Of a DNA stretch of 6,921 nucleotides, positions 1 to 5,620 are shown one piece after another; positions within the stretch are counted from its first letter, which is position 1; the number at the start of each line of letters is the position of its first letter. The translations under genes were made by a program, and so were the position numbers. The notes under the pieces were generated by a model, which searched no databases, was not told the origin of the DNA, and saw only the letters and a program-made list of their open reading frames with translations. Origin of the DNA: CAYXTC01 sp964479375 (GTDB taxonomy: Bacteria; Patescibacteriota; Minisyncoccia; Minisyncoccales; GWA2-38-27); contig CAYZKD010000025.1 in NCBI GenBank assembly GCA_964479375.1, positions 1 through 6,921 on the forward strand, read 5' to 3'.

Positions 1-94
1 CCAGAAAACGAGGTGATTTCAAGGCGCGGCAAGGAGGTTGTAGTCTGTGCGCTACGCCGACGAAGCCGCAACAAAGAAATCAGCCGTTTTCTGG
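1..94. repeat. long imperfect palindrome, unit 1
   Basis: Positions 1-10 (CCAGAAAACG) are the exact reverse complement of 85-94, and 14-20 (TGATTTC) of 76-82, separated only by a small internal loop. Inside, GCGGC (26-30) can pair with GCCGC (65-69). The arms could form one long stem-loop as RNA or a cruciform as DNA. No open reading frame of note is present, and the interior is richer in G+C than the neighbouring gene. The element ends in CCAGA/TCTGG, as does the next one. It begins at the first base of the window, so it may extend further left. Its function is unknown; a mobile or REP-like palindrome is possible. Confidence 0.7.
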
Positions 95-98
95 CTTC

Positions 99-223
99 CC
101 AGAGGGCTAAGCGAATTCAGGCAATCTTCTGCGTTGCTTCGGAGCTCACGTATATTATCACATACGCATCGCTCCTTGCGCCTTGAATCTTACCTGAATT
201 CGCTTGGCTAAATTGACTCTGGT
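99..223. repeat. long imperfect palindrome, unit 2
   Basis: AAGCGAATTCAGG (109-121) is the exact reverse complement of 193-205, and the outer CCAGAG (99-104) matches CTCTGG (218-223). Shorter inner complements include GGAGC with GCTCC and CGTAT with ATACG. This unit follows the first palindrome after only four bases and has the same CCAGA/TCTGG ends. It lies downstream of the minus-strand ClpC-like gene, so a read-through transcript would contain both folds. There is no T-run typical of an intrinsic terminator beside the stem. Positions 224-280 contain nothing else I can name. Confidence 0.7.
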
Positions 224-280
224 TCGCATCCTGCGCCCTATGCTCAGAAGATGATAGTTCAAATCCTGTGTTCTTGTTAT

Positions 281-2824
281 CTAACGACCTTTTATTTTTA
301 AACTAAAATTAGAATCCATCATAACTGTATCCCCTCTTCTTATATCCCCCTCCAGGAGAGCTGAGGCCAGAACATTTTCTACATTTTCCTGAATCACCCT
401 TCTCATTTCTCTGGCTCCGAAAACAGGACTATACCCCAATTCTACAATCCTCTCTTTAAGGGATCTGCTAATTTTGAAGTCAATACCTTTATTTTCCATG
501 TTTTTTTTCAATTTTGCAAGCATTAGCCCTGAAATATCTAAAAGATTTCCTTTGCTTAAAGAACTAAAAAGCACTACCGCATCAAACCGGTTTATAAGCT
601 CGGGGCGGAAGATGCCCTGATTAAACAAATAATCCAGGAGCCTTGTCCGGGTTTTCCCCCAATCAAGGTCTTTGCTCAAAGATTCGAGAATAACCTTGTA
701 GCCTGCATTACTGGTGGCTATTATCATTGTGTTTTTAAAATCTATCTTTTTCCCCATTCCGTCTGTAATGTATCCTTCGTCTAATATCTGAAGAAAAAGA
801 TGGAGAATATTGGGATGGGCTTTCTCTATCTCGTCCAGAAGAATCAAAGAAAAGGGGTCCTCTCTAACTTTTTTAGTCAGAATTCCCCCTCGATCTTCCG
901 AGCCTATCAGCCTGAAAACATCTTCTGTGCTCTGAAATTCCGACATATCCATGCGGATCATTCTGTCTTCTGAGCCGAAATAGAAATGAGCCAGAGCCTT
1001 TGAGGTTTCTGTCTTCCCTACCCCGGTAGGCCCCATAAAAAGAAAAGTTCCCAAGGGGCCCTCTCTAACTGTAATCTGAGAGCGCGCTCTTCTCAGGGCA
1101 GTGGCTACCTCTTCCACGGCTTCGTCTTGGTTAATGATTCTTTGATGGATAAGATCTTCCAGATTAAGTAAAGTTTCTTTCTCTTTAGATTTTAACTCTC
1201 CTACCGGAATCTCTGTTTTCTCTGTAATAATCTTGGAAACATGCTTGGGAAGAACAAGCTGGTCCTGAGTAGAGCGAGATGTGTATATAACTACTTCGTC
1301 GAGAACGTCTAAGGCTTTATCGGGAAAGGGTTGATAGGAAAAATAGCGGTCAGTTAAATTTATTATCTCTCTTATGGCAGGATATGAAACGAAAACACCA
1401 TGCTTTTTTTCCAGTTCCGGAACAAGCATTTCCGCAAGCATTAGGGTTTCTCTGGGTGAAATCTCAGAAACCTCTACTTTTTCTAGCCTGGAAAGAATAG
1501 AACTCTGCTTTTCAATATTTCTGTGGAGGCCGTCGTAAGTAGTTATGGCTATCAACTGAAACTGAGGCAAGTCAAGATAAGGAGAGATTATTCCTCCTAT
1601 ATCAACTATGCCCGGCCTGCCGATCTGATTGACATAATTATGAAGATCATTAATAACTAGGATAATATTTCCTGCTTCGGCCACTTCCCTAAAAATCCTA
1701 TCAAGCACTATTTCCATTTCCTCAACACTTTCTATTCGAGCAATCAAGGAGGGCATATCAATCTCCACCACTTTCTGATAATTTACTTCGGGCGCGCTCT
1801 CTCCCATCAAGCTTTTCTGGGCCAAGGCAAAAACAATGCTTTTTCTCCCGGATCCCGGCTGTCCTACCAGCAAAACGTTATTTATTTTACGTCTTGAAAG
1901 AATTCTTTCTGCGGAAAAGACCTCTTCCCGATGTCCTATCTTCTTGAAATTAGAATCCCTAATTAAATCTGTTAAGTCCCTGGAAAAATTATCAAGAGTT
2001 ATGGTGTAGCCAGATGTCCATTCTTTGGCCAGGGTGCCTTTTTTAATAAGATTCTTATACTCCCAAAACCTTTTGCTTTCTGCTATTCCTTTCTGGATAT
2101 CTTCCCACCACCAAGTTAGGTTCTCAATGTCTTCTACCCTTAGGTTAAAATCAATAAGAATCTTTTCAAAGACAGGATCTTCTTTTGCTAAAGCAGACAG
2201 CAAATCTCCTGTTCTGATTCTTGCGTGGCTTTTTTTAATTGCCGTTTCTGCTGCTTTTAAAATTGTTTTTTCAAAACTTTTTCTGTACCCCTTCTCTGAT
2301 TCTGAAATCTCTGACGTTTTAAGGCTCTGCTTTATTCTTTTAGCCACGCCTTTCTTGTCTAGAAGAAGACGACCGAACACGAATCTAATTTCTTCTTTAT
2401 CAGACATTAGAGCATAAAAAAGATGTGTTGAAGAAACGGGAGTCCTTCTTGCTCTCTTTATCGCCCTATTCGCAGCACGAGCCGAGTCAAGAGTGAGAAA
2501 CTCTGCCAGATTATGACTCGATTCTAAAACTTCTTTGCTTAATTTCAGGTCAGACTCTGGCTTTTTCAGTTTGGAGTTAAAAAAGAACTGTGTTTTCCAA
2601 AAAATAAAAAAGATCGTCAAAAAGAGAATGCTCCAACCAAGCAAAAACTGGGAGGTTTCTTCCAAAAACCTATCTGACAAAAATCCATATAAGAAAACCA
2701 CTAAAAAAAGGATGAAGAAAGCCAAACAGGCCTTCTTGATAAAACCCGCTAAACTGAAAACAGGAAACTTCATCCAACGAAAGATTGCAGGAAACTCTGT
2801 TTTTTTAAGATTAAAATTAAACAT
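281..2824 (-). CDS. membrane-anchored ClpC/ClpB-like AAA+ ATPase with a degenerate first ring
   Basis: 847 residues. Two hydrophobic segments (about 31-49 and 59-76) with a nine-residue loop should anchor it with the ATPase in the cytoplasm. Two Clp_N-like repeats follow (about 105-170 and 178-245), then D1 (about 290-540) and D2 (about 550-840). D2 keeps Walker A GPTGVGKT (598-605), Walker B LILLDE (660-665), sensor-1 N706, the arginine of INRF (R746) and sensor-2 GAR (803-805). D1 is degenerate: Walker A reads GQPGSGRKS (Arg327 at the usual Lys) and Walker B ends in Asn392-Asp393 instead of Asp-Glu. The pore-loop motifs (KYRG type in D1, GYVG in D2) are absent. There is no ClpB-type M-domain and no IGL/LGF ClpP-docking tripeptide after sensor-1. 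The start ATG overlaps the stop of the upstream membrane-protein gene (TAATG), which suggests coupled translation. Family membership is clear. The usual role, unfolding proteins for ClpP, is doubtful. No terminator was seen after the gene. Confidence 0.93.
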   Translation of the reverse strand: MFNFNLKKTEFPAIFRWMKFPVFSLAGFIKKACLAFFILFLVVFLYGFLSDRFLEETSQFLLGWSILFLTIFFIFWKTQFFFNSKLKKPESDLKLSKEVLESSHNLAEFLTLDSARAANRAIKRARRTPVSSTHLFYALMSDKEEIRFVFGRLLLDKKGVAKRIKQSLKTSEISESEKGYRKSFEKTILKAAETAIKKSHARIRTGDLLSALAKEDPVFEKILIDFNLRVEDIENLTWWWEDIQKGIAESKRFWEYKNLIKKGTLAKEWTSGYTITLDNFSRDLTDLIRDSNFKKIGHREEVFSAERILSRRKINNVLLVGQPGSGRKSIVFALAQKSLMGESAPEVNYQKVVEIDMPSLIARIESVEEMEIVLDRIFREVAEAGNIILVINDLHNYVNQIGRPGIVDIGGIISPYLDLPQFQLIAITTYDGLHRNIEKQSSILSRLEKVEVSEISPRETLMLAEMLVPELEKKHGVFVSYPAIREIINLTDRYFSYQPFPDKALDVLDEVVIYTSRSTQDQLVLPKHVSKIITEKTEIPVGELKSKEKETLLNLEDLIHQRIINQDEAVEEVATALRRARSQITVREGPLGTFLFMGPTGVGKTETSKALAHFYFGSEDRMIRMDMSEFQSTEDVFRLIGSEDRGGILTKKVREDPFSLILLDEIEKAHPNILHLFLQILDEGYITDGMGKKIDFKNTMIIATSNAGYKVILESLSKDLDWGKTRTRLLDYLFNQGIFRPELINRFDAVVLFSSLSKGNLLDISGLMLAKLKKNMENKGIDFKISRSLKERIVELGYSPVFGAREMRRVIQENVENVLASALLEGDIRRGDTVMMDSNFSLKIKGR

Positions 2825-3210
2825 TAAAAAAGAATCAGTTTAATTCCTAAAAACAAACCAAAAATTAAAATTACAGGAGACACTATCCAGGCCGCTATAA
2901 CTATTGCTCCGAAAAACATTAAAACAATTTCCGCAATCAATCCGATTATTATTAAAAAGGTACGAAGAATAGCCCCTATAATCCGAGACATCGTGTTAAA
3001 GACAAAGGTCTCAAAATACCTCCCTATATTAAAACCTTTGCCGTAGGAAGAAGAATATTTTCTCCAATGCGAAAAGTACGTCTTTAAAAGGACGGGTATA
3101 GAAAAGTAATTTAAATTAAACCAAAGAAAATTCTTCCAGGCCGCCAACAAAGCCCGGGGAATATCTGAAAACTGCCAGACAAGATAACGAGCAAGAATGA
3201 AATTATCCAT
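2824..3210 (-). CDS. small integral membrane protein, unknown function
   Basis: 128 residues, of no family I recognise. The first third is rich in aromatic residues and may form amphipathic helices at the membrane surface (about 5-48). A basic, polar stretch (about 49-65) follows. The last 50 residues form two predicted membrane helices (about 77-100 and 102-125) and end in a hydrophobic tail. There is no signal peptide with a cleavage site. It is the first gene of a two-gene unit; its stop shares one base with the ATG of the ClpC-like ATPase. As that ATPase is also membrane-anchored, this protein is a natural candidate for its partner or assembly factor, which is inference. The start is supported by TATAAT placed six bases before the ATG, giving a predicted leaderless message. 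No Shine-Dalgarno sequence is present. Confidence 0.8.
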   Translation of the reverse strand: MDNFILARYLVWQFSDIPRALLAAWKNFLWFNLNYFSIPVLLKTYFSHWRKYSSSYGKGFNIGRYFETFVFNTMSRIIGAILRTFLIIIGLIAEIVLMFFGAIVIAAWIVSPVILIFGLFLGIKLILF

Positions 3211-3216
3211 TAATCC

Positions 3217-3244
3217 ATTATACTATATAAGAAGGGAGAGCCAA
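3217..3244 (-). promoter_or_regulatory. promoter for the membrane protein/ClpC-like unit (predicted leaderless)
   Basis: On the minus strand TTGGCT (3244-3239, four of six matches to TTGACA) is followed after 16 bases by a perfect TATAAT (3222-3217). With the usual six bases between -10 and +1, transcription would begin at 3210, the A of the ATG. It lies between tRNA-Val and the gene, so the unit need not depend on tRNA read-through. Confidence 0.6.
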
Positions 3245-3253
3245 ATATAATTG

Positions 3254-3325
3254 TGGACGGTGCAGGGATCGAACCTGCGGCCTCTTCGATGTGAACGAAG
3301 CGCTCTACCACTGAGCCAACCGTCC
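3254..3325 (-). tRNA. tRNA-Val (anticodon CAC)
   Basis: A complete 72-nt cloverleaf on the minus strand. The acceptor stem GGACGGT/ACCGTCC has seven pairs. The D arm is GCTC-AGTGGTA-GAGC, the anticodon stem CTTCG/CGAAG, with loop TTCACAT giving anticodon CAC, which reads GUG. The variable region has five bases, and the T arm is GCAGG-TTCGATC-CCTGC. The discriminator base is A (3254) and the next bases are CAA, so CCA is not encoded and must be added after transcription. No pair in any stem is mismatched. It has its own candidate promoter upstream and sits between two divergent protein-gene promoters. Confidence 0.96.
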
Positions 3326-3340
3326 TTTGTTTCAATATTT

Positions 3341-3369
3341 ATTCTATAACTTTAGATTCGGAGAGTAAA
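3341..3369 (-). promoter_or_regulatory. candidate promoter for tRNA-Val
   Basis: On the minus strand TTTACT (3369-3364, four of six) is separated by exactly 17 bases from TAGAAT (3346-3341, five of six). The predicted start, about 3334, gives a precursor with roughly nine extra bases at the 5' end, which RNase P would remove. It overlaps the region just upstream of the plus-strand gene's promoter, so the two could interfere. Confidence 0.45.
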
Positions 3370-3373
3370 CCTT

Positions 3374-3401
3374 TTGCTTTTATTGTGATGGCAGTTATAA
3401 T
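3374..3401 (+). promoter_or_regulatory. promoter for the PP2C-like membrane protein gene (predicted leaderless)
   Basis: A perfect TATAAT (3396-3401) lies six bases before the ATG at 3408, so the expected +1 is the A of the start codon. The -35 element is weak: TTGCTT at 3374-3379 with a 16-base spacer, three of six matches. Its geometry relative to the ATG is the same as in the divergent promoter on the other side of the tRNA. Confidence 0.55.
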
Positions 3402-3407
3402 ATATTA

Positions 3408-5300
3408 ATGCAAATATTTGAACTCCACTTCAATCCCAAAGTAAAAAAAGACTATTTTTTTGACACCTTTATCTACCGACCTGAAAAATCTTCCGAAAAG
3501 AGGCTGGGCGGTCTTTATGCCTTAGGAGAGGTTAAATCCTCTCTCCCCCAAGACCTGCGTCTTTTAAATGATTTGTCAGAAAATGTCAAAAAAAATTTCT
3601 ATTCCTCCTTAACTGAAACCCCGGAGGCCTCTTTAACTAAATCTTTGGGGACTGCTAATTCCTTTCTATCAAGAGAGATTCAAAATAATAATGTCCACTG
3701 GATGGGAAACCTTGGCTTTGCCGTCCTTTCTGTAAAAGACATCGATTTAAGTTTTACTAAAACAGGCGGTGTCAAAATACTGTTGGTCAGGGGAGGAAAT
3801 ATTATTAATATGGGAGAAAATTTGGAAAAGCAGGAAATAGAACCGTATCCCCTGAAGGTGTTCTTTAGTGTGGTTTCTGGAAAATTAGAGCAAGGCGACC
3901 TAATAATGGTAATAACAGAAGACATTTACAACTTCTTATTAAAAAGAGGATTGGTTTCCCGATTGGCGGACAAGGGATCAAGAACCGAGGAAGAAGATAT
4001 AAAAGAAATTTTGCCCTCTTCTCTCTTCAAAAAGGGAGAGGGAGCGGATACAGCAGGAGCCCTCCTTTTAATTGCCCTTAAAAAAGAGATTAAAAAAGAG
4101 AGCCGAACCACCATATTATTCCAAAATCAAAAGGATTTCTCTTGGCAAGCGGTGTTTGAGCCTCTTTTGAAGCCTTTCAAAAAATTAAAGAAGAAAATGC
4201 CCAAGAATATAAGGGGGAAGAAATCCAAAAAAAAGAGGCGCCTCCTCCCCTATTTTTCTTTTCGTCTCTCCAAAAGAGTAGTACTGGTGTTATTGCTTTT
4301 AGCCATTTTGCTCTTGGGATTTTTGATATTCAGACAAAAACAAGAAAGAAACAAAGCAGAGATAAGAGAAAAAATAAACAACATAGAAGAAAAAATAGCA
4401 GAGGCTGAAAACTATTCTATTTTCGAGCGGAGAAGCGAAGCAAATGAGTTGTTAAAACAGGCCTGGAGGGAAATATCCTCCTTGCCCGAAGAAACGCCAA
4501 AGGTTAAGAAGCTCAGACAAACCACGGAACAAAAATTATTGCACCTTAATAATCTAGAAGAGATTAAAGAACCCCAACTTATATTCGAGATGGATTCACA
4601 AGAATTAAGCCCCGCTGATATTCTGACGACAGGATCCGCTATCTATCTTCAAACCGACAAGGGCATATACCAAGTGTCTCCCAGAGAACAATTCATTCCC
4701 AGCAACCAAATTATTGATTTGGGGACCGAATATCAAGATACTGCTATTTTTTATTCTTCCCCTGCCAATATTGTTTCCCCCGAAGACCAGGAATGGGTTT
4801 CAGAAAGCATTAACTCTTACAATGAAAAATTTTTGGAAATGGTCAGTTACTGGTCCAGCCTCTACTTTCTGACCGAGGATTGCAGGGTTATAAAATATCC
4901 TTCCGTAGCAAACCTCCGGTGGGGAAAACCAAGAGAGTGGCTAAAAAATGAATTCTCTTGCCCAAATCCAAAATCGCTTGCCATAGATGGATCAGTTTGG
5001 ATTCTAGACGGAGACAATAAAGTCTGGAAATTATATCAGGGTGATTTAGAGGATAGTATAGAGTTGGATATTTTTCCTTTCGCTGAAGAAATAAAGAAAA
5101 TAGCCACCAGGTCCACTCTTCCCTATCTCTATCTTTTAGAACCTGCTCAAAAAAGAATAATTATTATTGAAAAAAATGGGAAACTTGTTAAACAAATACG
5201 AAGCGATAAATTTACTAACCTGAAAGGCATTGCCATATCAGAAACAGGAAAAACAATTTGGGTCTTAAGCAATAACAAGGTTTATCAGGTGGGGATATAA
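3408..5300 (+). CDS. single-pass membrane protein: PP2C-like pseudophosphatase domain, coiled coil and beta-propeller
   Basis: 630 residues in three parts. Residues 1-225 resemble a PPM/PP2C phosphatase fold: a helix pair around 50-92, then the core strands with NLGFAVLSV (101-109), a VGDSR-like position reading TGGVK (119-123) and LEQGD (160-164). The metal-binding residues look lost: the first-motif Asp-Gly is replaced by ALGEV (38-42), and the DSR aspartate by Gly. I therefore expect a sensor or scaffold and no phosphatase activity. A strongly basic stretch (about 256-290) precedes one membrane helix (290-308), which places the N-terminal domain in the cytoplasm. A coiled coil (about 311-385) and a C-terminal domain of repeated strand motifs with aromatic-hydrophobic cores (IYLQTDKGIYQV, LYFLTEDCRVIKY, VWILDGDNKVWKL, IWVLSNNKVYQV) suggest an extracytoplasmic beta-propeller. 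It is transcribed away from the ClpC-like unit and ends just before a strong terminator. The fold assignment is from pattern only. Confidence 0.88.
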   Translation: MQIFELHFNPKVKKDYFFDTFIYRPEKSSEKRLGGLYALGEVKSSLPQDLRLLNDLSENVKKNFYSSLTETPEASLTKSLGTANSFLSREIQNNNVHWMGNLGFAVLSVKDIDLSFTKTGGVKILLVRGGNIINMGENLEKQEIEPYPLKVFFSVVSGKLEQGDLIMVITEDIYNFLLKRGLVSRLADKGSRTEEEDIKEILPSSLFKKGEGADTAGALLLIALKKEIKKESRTTILFQNQKDFSWQAVFEPLLKPFKKLKKKMPKNIRGKKSKKKRRLLPYFSFRLSKRVVLVLLLLAILLLGFLIFRQKQERNKAEIREKINNIEEKIAEAENYSIFERRSEANELLKQAWREISSLPEETPKVKKLRQTTEQKLLHLNNLEEIKEPQLIFEMDSQELSPADILTTGSAIYLQTDKGIYQVSPREQFIPSNQIIDLGTEYQDTAIFYSSPANIVSPEDQEWVSESINSYNEKFLEMVSYWSSLYFLTEDCRVIKYPSVANLRWGKPREWLKNEFSCPNPKSLAIDGSVWILDGDNKVWKLYQGDLEDSIELDIFPFAEEIKKIATRSTLPYLYLLEPAQKRIIIIEKNGKLVKQIRSDKFTNLKGIAISETGKTIWVLSNNKVYQVGI

Positions 5301-5301
5301 C

Positions 5302-5330
5302 AAAACACCCCGTGGAAACGGGGTGTTTTT
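5302..5330 (+). terminator. intrinsic terminator, probably bidirectional
   Basis: AACACCCCGT (5304-5313), loop GGAA (a GNRA tetraloop) and ACGGGGTGTT (5318-5327) form a perfect ten-pair stem, extendable by two A-T pairs, followed by a T-run ending at 5330. It begins two bases after the stop of the membrane protein gene. Read on the minus strand, the stem is followed by TTTTGTT, so it may also stop the converging rplJL transcript after it has crossed the repeat array. Confidence 0.92.
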
Positions 5331-5347
5331 CTAAGGAATAAGTTCTT

Positions 5348-5620
5348 TTATTTCAAGACTATGTAGGCGTTCCTTGGCGAAACAAGGTTCTGAGCGAAGC
5401 TCAGGTCCTTATTTCAAGATTATATAACTATTCCTTAGCGAAAAAAGCTTTGCTTATTTCAAGACTATGTAGGCGTTCCTTGGCGAAACAAGGTTCTGAG
5501 CGAAGATCAGGTCCTTATTTCAAGATTATATAACTATTCCTTAGCGAAAAAAGCTTTGCTTATTTCAAGACTATGTAGGCGTTCCTTGGCGAAACAAGGT
5601 TCTGAGCGAAGATCAGGTCC
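5348..5620. repeat. composite tandem repeat array A-B-A-B-A (106-bp period)
   Basis: Unit A is 61 bp (5348-5408, 5454-5514, 5560-5620) and unit B 45 bp (5409-5453, 5515-5559). The two B copies are identical. The second and third A copies are identical, and the first differs only at 5400 (C instead of A). A and B share their first part (TTATTTCAAGA, then a TTCCTTRGCGAAA core), so B looks like a shortened, diverged form of A. Each A holds CCTTG-GCGAAA-CAAGG and a second stem, CTGAGC-GAA-GCTCAG, which is perfect only in the first copy. There is no open reading frame. The array fills the space between the terminator and rplL and would be transcribed as the 3' end of the rplJL message. Confidence 0.95.

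Noticed and set aside
222..270. Possible degenerate tRNA: two T-loop-like strings (GGTTCGCATCC, AGTTCAAATCC) and a D-arm-like GCTCAG nearby
   Set aside because: The flanking bases do not pair as T stems, there is no anticodon arm and no acceptor stem; at most a remnant.
281..2824. Calling the ATPase ClpB disaggregase
   Set aside because: No M-domain coiled coil follows D1 and the pore loops are absent; a specific ClpB role cannot be supported.
2025..2843. Plus-strand open frames at 2025-2417 and 2535-2843
   Set aside because: They lie fully antisense to the ClpC-like gene, whose motifs are certain, and their products are low-complexity without any domain.
3680..4114. Minus-strand open frames at 3680-3925 and 3926-4114
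   Set aside because: Antisense to the PP2C-like domain; no recognisable protein and no promoter of their own.
5348..5620. CRISPR array
   Set aside because: Whole units repeat with no unique spacers, unit lengths alternate 61 and 45, and no cas gene is present.
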